Assembly: GCF_028473665.1 (NCBI RefSeq)
Contig: NZ_CP098774.1
Span: 3,066,501-3,130,500 of the forward strand
DNA: 64,000 nt
Direction of reading: 5' to 3'
From: Sphingomonas sp. QA11
GTDB taxonomy: Bacteria > Pseudomonadota > Alphaproteobacteria > Sphingomonadales > Sphingomonadaceae
Shown in pieces: positions 35,841 to 43,592 of this stretch. The notes below the pieces were generated by a model. It saw only the letters and a program-made list of their open reading frames with translations. It was not told the DNA's origin and made no database searches. The stretch's first letter is position 1; the number at the start of each line of letters is the position of its first letter. A program made the position numbers and the translations under genes.

Positions 35841-36235
35841 GTGCGTTCCGCGTTCGTTCCCTTGCAATCCACGAACCCCGCAGAACTCCACGCGTCGTTG
35901 CATCGCACCGCTTCGCCGATGCCATGAACTGACTCAAATTAGCGACGAACCGAGTCTCCCAACTGTCATTTACCGTCTTGCGGTCCGGATCGAATGAGCA
36001 CAATCTGTTGGGGTTGAGTTCGGGGGCGAACCCAAGAACTGGTAGAACAACCACCGCGACCCCATATTGCGGAATGTACCAACCTCGCGTCGCAAGTCGC
36101 GGGCAGGGCAGAGTTTGTTCCCCATGGGCGCCCTAGAAATGATATCATGGGGGTTCGCCCCCGATTCGAACGGACCGGGAACGCCAGTGGGCGGGACGGT
36201 CGTGTATGTTTGATGAAAGACAGGGGCAGAGAGCG
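35841..36235 (+). promoter_or_regulatory. Structured leader/intergenic region before nrdA
   Basis: No gene is seen in these 395 bases. TCGGGGGCGAACCC (36020-36033) is exactly complementary to GGGTTCGCCCCCGA (36151-36164), 117 bases apart. Each arm can instead fold locally: GTTCG-gggg-CGAAC at 36018-36031 and GGGGG-TTCG-CCCCC at 36149-36162. CCCCATG (36120-36126) could also pair with CATGGGG (36146-36152), which would exclude the long pairing. Mutually exclusive stems before a regulated gene suggest a leader switch, but no known riboswitch or NrdR box was recognised. Confidence 0.4.
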
Positions 36236-38182
36236 ATGGATTTCAGAGATACCCAGGAGGCAAGCGTAACCATGGCCACCGATACGATCGACGCCGCCGC
36301 GAGCGCCGCGCCTGCCGCCGACACATCGAGCAAGAATGGTGGCGCCAAGCGCAAGCTGGCGGCGCGCGGCGATTCCAAGGAAGTGAAGCCGCAGCTCTAC
36401 CCGGTCGAGGTCGATCATTCGCGCGACGCGCTGCTCACCGATTTCGGCAAGGAGACGCTGAACGACCGCTATCTGCTCCCGGGCGAGCGGTACCAGGACC
36501 TGTTCGTCCGCGTCGCCTCGGCCTATGCCGACGATGCGGCGCATGCGCAGCGAATCTACGACTATATCTCGCGCCTGTGGTTCATGCCCGCCACGCCCGT
36601 GCTGTCGAACGGCGGCACCGGCCGTGGCCTGCCGATCTCCTGCTTCCTGAACTCGGTGCCCGACAGCCTGAACGGCATCGTCGACACCTGGAACGAGAAT
36701 GTCTGGCTCGCCTCGCGCGGCGGCGGCATCGGCACCTATTGGGGCAATGTGCGCGGCATCGGCGAGCCGGTCGGCCTGAACGGCAAGACGAGCGGCATCA
36801 TCCCGTTCGTGCGCGTGATGGATTCGCTCACCCTCGCGATCAGCCAGGGCTCGCTCCGCCGCGGCTCGGCCGCCTGCTATCTCGACGTCTCGCATCCCGA
36901 GATCGAGGAATTCCTCGAGATCCGCAAACCCTCGGGCGACTTCAATCGCAAGGCGCTGAACCTGCATCACGGCGTGCTGATCCCCGACGCCTTCATGGAG
37001 GCGGTGCGCGACGGCGCCGAATGGAACCTGACCAGCCCGAAGGACGGTTCGGTCCGCGGCACGGTCGATGCCCGCGCGCTGTTCCAGAAGCTGGTGGAGA
37101 CCCGCCTCGCCACCGGCGAGCCCTACATCGTCTTCTCCGACCATGTGAACAAGGCGATGCCAAAGCATCACCGCGACCTAGGCCTCAAGGTCTCGACCTC
37201 GAACCTGTGTTCAGAGATCACGCTGCCGACCGGCAAGGACCATCTCGGCAATGATCGCACCGCCGTCTGCTGCCTGTCGTCGCTGAACCTTGAGACCTGG
37301 GATCAGTGGAAGGGCGAGAAGGGCTTCATCGAGGACGTGATGCGTTTCCTCGACAATGTCCTGCAGGATTTCATCGACCGCGCCGAACCCGGCATGGAGC
37401 ATGCCGCCTATTCGGCGATGCGCGAGCGCTCGGTCGGCCTCGGCGTGATGGGCTATCACAGCTTCCTCCAGGCCCGCGGCCTCGCCTTCGAAGGCGCGAT
37501 GGCCAAGAGCTGGAACCTGAAGATGTTCAAGCACATCAAGGGCCAGGTCGACGAAGCATCGATGCAGCTCGCCGTCGAGCGCGGGCCGTGCCCCGACGCC
37601 GCCGACATGGGCGTGATGGAGCGGTTCAGCTGCAAGATGGCGATCGCGCCGACCGCGTCGATCAGCATCATCTGCGGCGGCACCAGCGCCTGCATCGAGC
37701 CGATCCCGGCGAACGTCTACACCCACAAGACGCTCAGCGGCTCCTGGTCGATCCGCAACCCGTATCTGGAAAAGCTCCTCATCGAGAAGTCGAAGAACTC
37801 GGACGCGGTGTGGAACTCGATCCTCGAGCAGGGCGGCTCGGTGCAGCATCTCGACTTCCTTACCCAGGAGGAGAAGGACTGTTTCAAGACCAGCTTCGAG
37901 ATCGACCAGCGCTGGCTGATCGAACTCGCCGCCGACCGCACGCCCTATATCGACCAGTCGGCGTCGCTGAACCTGTTCATCCCGGCCGATGTGGAGAAAT
38001 GGGATCTGCTGATGCTCCACTTCCGCGCGTGGGAGCTTGGCATCAAGTCGCTCTATTATCTCCGCTCGAAGAGCATCCAGCGCGCCGGTTTCGCCGGCGG
38101 CGTTGAGGCCGACAACACGATCGACCTGCGCGAGATCCAGGTCGAATCGAAGGATTATGACGAGTGCCTGGCGTGCCAGTGA
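36236..38182 (+). CDS. nrdA: Ribonucleoside-diphosphate reductase, alpha subunit
   Basis: The catalytic subunit of class I ribonucleotide reductase, which makes deoxyribonucleotides. The 648-residue protein shows LPISCFLNSVPDSLNG (redox cysteine), GSLRRGSAACYLDVSHP, the thiyl-radical site STSNLCSEITLP, PTASISIICGGTSACIEPI and the C-terminal CxxC in DECLACQ. No N-terminal ATP-cone is apparent: a low-complexity Ala/Lys segment leads straight into the RYLLPGERYQDLF start of the fold, so overall activity control may differ from E. coli. ATG at 36272 after AGGAGG is another possible start. nrdB is 1.9 kb downstream. Confidence 0.93.
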   Translation: MDFRDTQEASVTMATDTIDAAASAAPAADTSSKNGGAKRKLAARGDSKEVKPQLYPVEVDHSRDALLTDFGKETLNDRYLLPGERYQDLFVRVASAYADDAAHAQRIYDYISRLWFMPATPVLSNGGTGRGLPISCFLNSVPDSLNGIVDTWNENVWLASRGGGIGTYWGNVRGIGEPVGLNGKTSGIIPFVRVMDSLTLAISQGSLRRGSAACYLDVSHPEIEEFLEIRKPSGDFNRKALNLHHGVLIPDAFMEAVRDGAEWNLTSPKDGSVRGTVDARALFQKLVETRLATGEPYIVFSDHVNKAMPKHHRDLGLKVSTSNLCSEITLPTGKDHLGNDRTAVCCLSSLNLETWDQWKGEKGFIEDVMRFLDNVLQDFIDRAEPGMEHAAYSAMRERSVGLGVMGYHSFLQARGLAFEGAMAKSWNLKMFKHIKGQVDEASMQLAVERGPCPDAADMGVMERFSCKMAIAPTASISIICGGTSACIEPIPANVYTHKTLSGSWSIRNPYLEKLLIEKSKNSDAVWNSILEQGGSVQHLDFLTQEEKDCFKTSFEIDQRWLIELAADRTPYIDQSASLNLFIPADVEKWDLLMLHFRAWELGIKSLYYLRSKSIQRAGFAGGVEADNTIDLREIQVESKDYDECLACQ

Positions 38183-38198
38183 GGTGGTTCCGTTAAGT

Positions 38199-38340
38199 CC
38201 CCCTCACCCTTCCGCGCCTCCGGCGCTCCCTCCCTCTCCCACAAGGGGAGTGGGAAATAGCGAAGCGCGACCAAACTCCTCTCCCCTTGTGGGAGAGGAA
38301 GGGGCCCGCGTGGCGAAGCCGCGTGGGAAGGTGAGGGGGA
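38199..38340. repeat. Head-to-head pair of two-hairpin palindromic repeats (R1, R2)
   Basis: R1 (38199-38256) reads CCCCCTCACCC, a variable hairpin with a TCCG loop, then CCCTCTCCCACAAGGGGAG. R2 (38278-38340) is the same unit inverted, with a longer variable hairpin (CCCGCGTGGC-GAA-GCCGCGTGGG). The constant ends and variable TTCG/TCCG hairpin are shared with R3 and R4 at 38697-38826. The pair lies 16 bases after the nrdA stop and just before the DUF559 gene. Confidence 0.8.
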
Positions 38341-38759
38341 ATGCAGAAGGCCTGACGAAACGCCAGTTGCTATCCTCGACAACGACCGCCCGTGCACGCG
38401 ATTTACGCCGCGACCCGACCGAGGCCGAAAAACTACTGTGGCGTGCGCTACGCGAAGCCTTTTCCCATGCGAAATTCCGCCGCCAGGTCCCGATGGGCGG
38501 CTATTTCGCCGACTATTGCTCGCATGCCGCCAAGGTGATCGTCGAGGCTGACGGCGGCCAGCATGCCGATGCCGTGACCTATGATGCGCAACGCACCCGC
38601 TTTCTCGAAGACGAGGGCTATCGGGTGCTGCGTTTCTGGAACAATGATGTCCTGACGAACATCGATGGCGTCATCGCAACGATAGCACCGCATATCCCTT
38701 CTCCCCCTGTGGGAGAAGGTGGCCCGAAGGGCCGGATGAGGGGGAGTCGCACGCGGTGA
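38331..38759 (+). CDS. DUF559 (Vsr-like) endonuclease-domain protein
   Basis: A small nuclease-fold protein of about 125-142 residues. The DUF559 core is complete: RARDLRRDPTEAEKLLWRAL, KFRRQVPMGGYFADYCSHAA with the first catalytic Asp, VIVEADGGQHAD with the E-x-D motif, and TRFLEDEGYRVLRFWNNDVL. The family belongs to the PD-(D/E)xK/Vsr superfamily; activity is rarely tested. The start is unclear: GTG at 38331 lies inside repeat R2 and no clean ribosome site is seen. The C-terminus runs into repeat R3, so about 20 terminal residues are repeat-encoded. It separates nrdA from nrdB. Confidence 0.8.
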   Translation: MRGNAEGLTKRQLLSSTTTARARDLRRDPTEAEKLLWRALREAFSHAKFRRQVPMGGYFADYCSHAAKVIVEADGGQHADAVTYDAQRTRFLEDEGYRVLRFWNNDVLTNIDGVIATIAPHIPSPPVGEGGPKGRMRGSRTR

Positions 38760-38826
38760 CCTCAGCCCCCTCACCCTCCCATGCTTCGCATGGGCCCCTC
38801 CCTCTCCCACAAGGGGAGAGGGGAAT
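38697..38826. repeat. Tail-to-tail pair of two-hairpin palindromic repeats (R3, R4)
   Basis: R3 (38697-38745) has the orientation of R2: CTTCTCCCCCTGTGGGAGAAG, the hairpin GGCCCGAAGGGCC, then GATGAGGGGG. R4 (38766-38826) is in R1 orientation, with CCCATGC-TTCG-CATGGG as variable hairpin and CTCTCCCACAAGGGGAGAG as constant one. Together with R1/R2 they flank the DUF559 gene symmetrically. Confidence 0.8.
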
Positions 38827-38830
38827 TAGC

Positions 38831-39073
38831 TCACGCCTCTTCCTCGAACGTCACCGCCACGTCGCCGTTGGCGCTGAGCCGCACCTTGTCGCCCTCGACA
38901 TCGGCCACCAGGCCGAGCGAGATGAAGTGATGGTGCCCCTCATGACGCCCCTGGCCGCTGTCGGCCTTGGTCAGTTTGATCCGGTCGCCCTCCACATGAT
39001 CGACGGTCCCGACATGGACACCGTCGGCGCCGATGACTTCCATATGTTCCCTGATTGTGCTCGCGTCGGCCAT
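38831..39073 (-). CDS. DUF2171 family protein
   Basis: An 80-residue protein of the DUF2171 family: IREHMEVIGADGVHVGTVDHV, then KLTKADSGQGRHEGHHHFI and a closing beta pair. The fold looks PRC-barrel-like, with a His-rich loop. AAGGAGGAATGCAT before the ATG at 39073 supports that start over the one at 39079. Role unknown, often stress-linked. It is divergent from the small membrane-protein genes and ends beside repeat R4. Confidence 0.78.
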   Translation of the reverse strand: MADASTIREHMEVIGADGVHVGTVDHVEGDRIKLTKADSGQGRHEGHHHFISLGLVADVEGDKVRLSANGDVAVTFEEEA

Positions 39074-39152
39074 ATGCATTCCTCCTTCGTTACGGATGCC
39101 GCCACACAACGCGCGCAAAACCGATTCGATGCAAGCGACCGGAGTCCTGGCC

Positions 39153-39344
39153 ATGTTGGTGACCATCGCCTGTTTCTGCGTCTTCCTCGGCGTGCTGGTG
39201 ACGATGATCGCCAGCCGCGAGGCCAAGAAGGATGCGCTCGGCCAGCGCATCCCGCCCGAACAGGCGAAGATCGTCGCGCTGGTCCCGTTCATCGTCGGCG
39301 TCGGCCTGCTCGCCTACAGCCTCTATCTGAGAGTGGTCCAATGA
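39153..39344 (+). CDS. Small two-helix membrane protein
   Basis: A 63-residue protein with two hydrophobic helices (MLVTIACFCVFLGVLVTMI and IVALVPFIVGVGLLAYSL) joined by a charged loop (SREAKKDALGQRIPPEQAK). GGAG eight bases before the ATG at 39153 supports this start; ATG at 39129 is an alternative. I do not recognise a family. Its stop overlaps the next start (ATGA at 39341), making it the head of a four-gene coupled chain before nrdB. Confidence 0.6.
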   Translation: MLVTIACFCVFLGVLVTMIASREAKKDALGQRIPPEQAKIVALVPFIVGVGLLAYSLYLRVVQ

Positions 39345-39655
39345 ACCGCACCCGCCTCCGCACCCTTGCCGCCCTCGCGCTCGTCGCGACCCTGTCGGCC
39401 TGCGCGCACCAGATCGGTTCCGCGGTTCAGCCAAGCGCGCCCGGCTTCCTGCTTGGCGTGTGGCACGGCATCATTTTCCCGATCGCCTGGTTCCTGTCGC
39501 TCTTCATGCCCGACGTCGCTGTCTATGCGGTGCCGAACAATGGCGGCTGGTATGATTTCGGCTATTTCATCGGCATCGTCTTTTTCGGCGTCGGATCGCA
39601 CCGCGGCACCCGGACCGTCTACAGGACCGTCTATGTACGGGGCCGCAACGGATGA
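39341..39655 (+). CDS. Small lipoprotein/membrane protein
   Basis: A 104-residue protein: MNRTRLRTLAALALVATLSAC ends in a lipobox (TLSAC), followed by two hydrophobic stretches (GFLLGVWHGIIFPIAWFLSLF and WYDFGYFIGIVFFGVG) and a basic tail rich in TRTVYRTVYVRGR. It resembles small conserved hypothetical proteins seen in several bacterial groups, function unknown. It overlaps its neighbours on both sides by ATGA, so the four genes of this chain should be made together. Confidence 0.65.
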   Translation: MNRTRLRTLAALALVATLSACAHQIGSAVQPSAPGFLLGVWHGIIFPIAWFLSLFMPDVAVYAVPNNGGWYDFGYFIGIVFFGVGSHRGTRTVYRTVYVRGRNG

Positions 39656-39843
39656 ACCGTGCCCCACTCATCATGGCCGCGGTCGCCGCGACCTCCGCTG
39701 CCGGCGGGCTGTACGTGTTCACGCGACCGGCGCGGAGCGAAGGCGCCGTCTATGGCCGTCGTATCGCCGGCACCATGCTGATCGCGCTGGCGCTGCTGCT
39801 CGGCCGCTTCGCCTGGGCGCTGAATTCGTGGGGGGCAGCATGA
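39652..39843 (+). CDS. Small membrane protein
   Basis: A 63-residue protein with two hydrophobic helices (IMAAVAATSAAGGLYVF and AGTMLIALALLLGRFAW) and a short polar loop. No family recognised. Both ends overlap neighbouring genes by four bases (ATGA at 39652 and 39840), which argues that it is a real translated member of the chain in spite of its size. Confidence 0.55.
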   Translation: MNRAPLIMAAVAATSAAGGLYVFTRPARSEGAVYGRRIAGTMLIALALLLGRFAWALNSWGAA

Positions 39844-40115
39844 ACTGGTGGCTTCCCCTGACGCTGGCGCTTGCCTGGCTCGTGGCCGGGACTTTCGGCC
39901 TCCGCCAGATCAGGCGCTCATCCGAAAGCGTGTGGCAAGGCCTATTCTCAGCCACCACCACCGACCCACCGCCCTATGACGCCCGCCGCTGGCAGCACCG
40001 CGTCATTGTGGGTTTCTCGAAATCAACCGGCTGGCTTGTGATTGCAGGCGCCGCCTTCCTCACCCTCATGTCCATCCTGGTCGCGATCGGCGTCGTGCCT
40101 CCCGCCAGTAACTAA
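39840..40115 (+). CDS. Small membrane protein before nrdB
   Basis: A 91-residue protein with an N-terminal helix (WWLPLTLALAWLVAGTFGL), a polar middle (TTTDPPPYDARRWQHRV) and a C-terminal helix (GWLVIAGAAFLTLMSILVAIG). No family recognised. It overlaps the previous gene by ATGA and stops nine bases before the nrdB ATG, whose AAGGAAC ribosome site begins at its stop. It is therefore probably on the same transcript as nrdB. Confidence 0.6.
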   Translation: MNWWLPLTLALAWLVAGTFGLRQIRRSSESVWQGLFSATTTDPPPYDARRWQHRVIVGFSKSTGWLVIAGAAFLTLMSILVAIGVVPPASN

Positions 40116-40124
40116 GGAACTACC

Positions 40125-41189
40125 ATGTCCCTCCTCGAAGCCCGCAAGCAGTACAAGCCGTTCGAATACCCCTGGGCGTTCGAGTTCTGGAAGCGCCAGC
40201 AGCAGATCCACTGGATGCCGGAGGAAGTGCCACTAGGCGAGGATTGCCGCGACTGGGCGCAAAAGCTCAGCGACCATGAGCGCAACCTGCTCACCCAGAT
40301 CTTCCGCTTCTTCACCCAGGCGGACGTCGAGGTGCAGGATTGCTATCACGAGAAATATGGCCGCATCTTCAAGCCGACCGAGATCAAGATGATGCTCGCC
40401 GCCTTCTCCAACATGGAGACGGTGCATATCGCGGCGTACAGCCACCTGCTCGACACGATCGGCATGCCCGAGAGCGAATATGGCGCCTTCCTCGAATATA
40501 GCGAGATGAAGGACAAGCATGATTACCTGCAGGGCTTCGGCGTCGACACCGACGAGGATATCGCCAAGACGCTGGCGATGTTCGGCGGCTTCACCGAGGG
40601 GCTTCAGCTCTTCGCCAGCTTCGCGATGCTGATGAACTTCCCGCGCTTCAACAAGATGAAGGGCATGGGCCAGATCGTGTCGTGGAGCGTGCGCGACGAG
40701 AGCCTTCACTGCGAGGGAATCATCAAGCTGTTCCACGCCTTCTGCAAGGAGCGGGATTGCCTGACCAAGGCGGTCAAATCCGACATCCGCGAGATGTGCC
40801 AGACGACCGTGCACCTGGAGGATAATTTCATCGATCTCGCCTTCGAGATGGGCCCGGTCAACGGCATGACGCCCAAGGAGATCAAGAAGTATATCCGCTA
40901 CATCGCCGACTGGCGGCTGGGCCAGCTCGGCCTGAAGCCGATCTACATGATCGACGAACACCCCCTGCCCTGGCTCGCCCCGCTGCTCAACGGCGTCGAG
41001 CACGCCAACTTCTTCGAGCAGCGCGCGACGGAATATTCGAAGGCCGCGACGCGGGGGAACTGGAACGAGGTGTGGGACGGGTTCGACAAGCGGCAGAAGG
41101 CCAAGGGCGGCAAGGCTGCGAATGAGGATGCCGGGGATGCGGCTGGCGGCGGGGATATGTTCTCGCAGGCTGGCGTGGCGGCGGAGTGA
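40125..41189 (+). CDS. nrdB: Ribonucleoside-diphosphate reductase, beta subunit
   Basis: The radical-generating subunit of class I ribonucleotide reductase. The 354-residue protein keeps the di-metal ligands (FTQADVEVQDCY; NMETVHIAAYSHLLD with ExxH; SFAMLMNFPRFNKMKGMG region; RDESLHCEG with ExxH) and the tyrosyl-radical residue, Tyr105 in AAYSHLL, so it is of the tyrosyl-radical type. The C-terminal tail after about 305 is Lys/Ala/Gly-rich and ends FSQAGVAAE, the part that should dock on NrdA. It follows four coupled small genes rather than nrdA itself. Confidence 0.94.
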   Translation: MSLLEARKQYKPFEYPWAFEFWKRQQQIHWMPEEVPLGEDCRDWAQKLSDHERNLLTQIFRFFTQADVEVQDCYHEKYGRIFKPTEIKMMLAAFSNMETVHIAAYSHLLDTIGMPESEYGAFLEYSEMKDKHDYLQGFGVDTDEDIAKTLAMFGGFTEGLQLFASFAMLMNFPRFNKMKGMGQIVSWSVRDESLHCEGIIKLFHAFCKERDCLTKAVKSDIREMCQTTVHLEDNFIDLAFEMGPVNGMTPKEIKKYIRYIADWRLGQLGLKPIYMIDEHPLPWLAPLLNGVEHANFFEQRATEYSKAATRGNWNEVWDGFDKRQKAKGGKAANEDAGDAAGGGDMFSQAGVAAE

Positions 41190-41238
41190 TGCGCGTAGCG
41201 CGCAGCTTCAAGTCTGATACTGGAGCGAATCGAGCGAT

Positions 41239-42699
41239 ATGCACATTCATGACCCTAAACGATTAGTTGAGTCTCTTTGCGCACTCCCTCAAGAGACGGG
41301 ATGGGTAGAGTTTAAAGAGAACAAGTTCAACGAAGATTCGGTTGGTCAGTATGTGTCATCGCTAGCGAACTCCGCTATGTTTGACGGCAAGGATGCTGCC
41401 TATTTAATCTTCGGAGTCAGAGACGACGATCACACTATCGTTGGCACTAGGGTAGACCTATTAGGAGAAAAGGTCGGGTCAGAATCTTTTCTCCTGTGGC
41501 TCAATAAGTATCTTGATCCGCATATAACGATAAATACCGAATCGGTGGATATAGATGGCAAAAATGTGCAGATTCTCTGCATAGACCCAGGCTACCGTCA
41601 GCCGGTTAAGTTCAAAAAGATACCATATATTCGAGTATCATCTTCTCAACAACCGTTGTCGAACTACCCTGAACGGGAGCGCGCGCTCTGGCAGATAACT
41701 TCTCGCTATTCCTTCGAGACAAGCACATTGAAGGATCATCTCACTTTCAGCGAGATAGAGAAAGCGTTCGCCCTTGATGTTCTACTAAATAGAATAGGAA
41801 AGAAAACACTTTCCCGCAAAATGAAGGTAGATTACCTAACTATCTCTGGTCTTATTAAAAGTGATTTACAAGGAAAATTTGAAGTTTCCTCATTATTAGC
41901 GATCGCCAGTGCGAGAGAGTTTCGTGAATTTCCCTCTCTAGAGAACAAGGGTTCTCGAGTAATCGCATACAAAGGAACCAACAAACTAAATGCCTTGGCC
42001 GACAAGGAAAGCCACAAGGGCCATCTTGTTACCTTCGTAGGATTTCTAGAACATGTGATGAATCACATACCTAGCGTAGAGGAAATGCAGCACGGAGTTA
42101 GAAAGAAGATTTACGCTATACCTGAAATTTCTATACGAGAATTTTTGGCGAACGCCCTTGTTCATCAAGATTTTACTGACGCCACGTCAAAACCCGTAGT
42201 TGAGGTGTTTAAGGATAGGGTGCGCATATCAAACCCTGGACTTCCACTTGTATCCGTCGACCGGTTCATTGATACACCGTCAAAAAGTAGGAACCCGCGT
42301 TTCGCTAGGCTTATGCGGGAAGCTGGATTCTGTGAGGAACGGGGTAGCGGAGTCGACCGCGCCATCACGGAAATCGAGAAGGCGGCACTCCCGCCGCCTT
42401 TGATCGAGGAAGTTGAAGGCTCGACCGTCGTAACGGTTTTCATGCCTAGGCGATTCGCTAACATGAGCCAGGAGGAACGCATTAGAGCCTGTTTCCAACA
42501 TGCGTGCTTGCGACATGAGCAAGGCGATCCAATGAGCAATACAACCTTACGTGAGCGATTCGGGCTTTCGCAGAAGCAGTATCCACAGGTGTCGATCGTG
42601 ATCCGAGACGCATTGGCCGCTGGGAGGATAAAACCTCTTAGTGAGGATCAAGGAAATCGGAATGCGAGGTACGTCCCGTTCTACGCGGCCGTTTCGTAA
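41239..42699 (+). CDS. Schlafen/AlbA_2-type ATP-binding protein, low-GC
   Basis: A 486-residue protein: an N-terminal AlbA_2 (Schlafen AAA_4) domain with ETGWVEFKENKFNEDSVGQYVSSL and AYLIFGVRDDDH, a middle region, a GHKL-type ATP-binding domain (ISIREFLANALVHQDF; NPGLPLVSVDRFI; RNPRFARLMREAGFCEERGSGV), and a C-terminal winged helix. Proteins of this design are annotated as putative transcriptional regulators; some Schlafen-type proteins act in phage defence. The gene is markedly AT-richer than its surroundings and uses codons rare here (ATA, TTA, AGA), so it was acquired recently. No partner gene is adjacent. Confidence 0.85.
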   Translation: MHIHDPKRLVESLCALPQETGWVEFKENKFNEDSVGQYVSSLANSAMFDGKDAAYLIFGVRDDDHTIVGTRVDLLGEKVGSESFLLWLNKYLDPHITINTESVDIDGKNVQILCIDPGYRQPVKFKKIPYIRVSSSQQPLSNYPERERALWQITSRYSFETSTLKDHLTFSEIEKAFALDVLLNRIGKKTLSRKMKVDYLTISGLIKSDLQGKFEVSSLLAIASAREFREFPSLENKGSRVIAYKGTNKLNALADKESHKGHLVTFVGFLEHVMNHIPSVEEMQHGVRKKIYAIPEISIREFLANALVHQDFTDATSKPVVEVFKDRVRISNPGLPLVSVDRFIDTPSKSRNPRFARLMREAGFCEERGSGVDRAITEIEKAALPPPLIEEVEGSTVVTVFMPRRFANMSQEERIRACFQHACLRHEQGDPMSNTTLRERFGLSQKQYPQVSIVIRDALAAGRIKPLSEDQGNRNARYVPFYAAVS

Positions 42700-42944
42700 T
42701 TCGTTGGCGGAACCGTAGGGCGAAAGAAGATTTATCGCAGTAATATCAATGATATATCCCCTACCACTTTCGTAAGCGCGCCTGCCTTATATCCAGCAAA
42801 CGCAGATTTAAAGGGATACTATATTAATTCATAGGGATCACACCGATAGCCCGGTCAGTTCGCCGACCGATCTAAATCAGCCAGCGCTTGCTCCACCTCA
42901 TATCAATCCTCCAGCGTCACCCTATCGAATGACACCTCGATCAC
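42700..42944. other. AT-rich non-coding tail of the acquired segment
   Basis: The 245 bases after the Schlafen-type gene stay AT-rich up to about 42840 (for example GATATATCCCCTACC, ATACTATATTAATTC) and then return to the host composition. No gene, terminator with T run, or flanking direct repeat was found. The shift in composition probably marks the right edge of the acquired segment. Confidence 0.45.
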
Positions 42945-43592
42945 TCATCGAAGAGGCGCATCCATCAGCCAGCAGGCAATCTGCCGACGCAAGGCCGGGC
43001 TCACTTCTTCCCAGAAGCCACCCGATACCGCCGTGGCAGAATCCAACGGCCACTCCTCCGTTCGTATGAAGGAGGACAACTGAAGCGCGGCGTTCAAAGA
43101 CGTCGATCCTTCCCACAGCGTCAGCCACGGTTCAATGGGCCGGTCGAGCGCCGCCAACCCGCACAGCCAGCTATCCGCCGTGTATCCATAACCCGGCAGC
43201 ATATCGAGCGACGCGCAAAATCCCGCCTCGAACACGGCCGGCACCGCACTGTGCTGGTCCGTATCCCACTCTTCCCACCGCCCCATCTTCAGCTTGCTGG
43301 CTATCACCGCCGGTTCTGCCCCGAGCCATGTGCCATCGCATGCAGCAAGCTCCAGGATACGCGGCAGAAAATGGCGGTAGTCGCGTTCCGAACCTACCGT
43401 CGTGATCGCCCAACCCGAATAAGGACCGATGGCCTCGGCACTCAGGTCACGCAACGGTACTGACGTCAGGGTACGCAGGAGCCTATCCCCATTCCGCGAG
43501 GGAGCCGCACGCCATTGTGTCGGGGGTGCCTCCCGGGCAAACGCTTCATAGCTTCGCTCGACGGCAGAACGCAGAGCCTCGTCGGCAATCAC
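42945..43592 (-). CDS. Conserved hypothetical protein
   Basis: A 215-residue soluble protein. The pattern DYRHFLPRILELAACDGTWLGAEPAV followed by KLKMGRWEEWD is familiar from a widespread hypothetical family without known function. It is tryptophan-rich and mainly helical. The GTG at 43592 overlaps the stop of the hydrolase gene (GTGA) and is preferred to an ATG at 43613. Codon use is slightly less GC-biased than in the neighbours. It could be an immunity-like protein, but no toxin gene is beside it, so this is not claimed. Confidence 0.6.
   Translation of the reverse strand: MIADEALRSAVERSYEAFAREAPPTQWRAAPSRNGDRLLRTLTSVPLRDLSAEAIGPYSGWAITTVGSERDYRHFLPRILELAACDGTWLGAEPAVIASKLKMGRWEEWDTDQHSAVPAVFEAGFCASLDMLPGYGYTADSWLCGLAALDRPIEPWLTLWEGSTSLNAALQLSSFIRTEEWPLDSATAVSGGFWEEVSPALRRQIACWLMDAPLR

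Noticed and set aside
36148..36175. tRNA T-arm-like sequence (CGTTCGAATCG on the minus strand) near the nrdA leader
   Set aside because: The stem beside the loop is poorly paired and no acceptor, D or anticodon arm fits on either side; it is better explained by the inverted repeat of the nrdA leader.
38199..38826. CRISPR array suggested by several similar repeats
   Set aside because: There are only four copies in mixed orientation, unevenly spaced, with variable hairpins inside the unit and a gene between them.
42945..43592. Immunity protein of a polymorphic toxin
   Set aside because: No toxin, Rhs or secretion gene is adjacent and the protein family is widespread, so the context does not support it.
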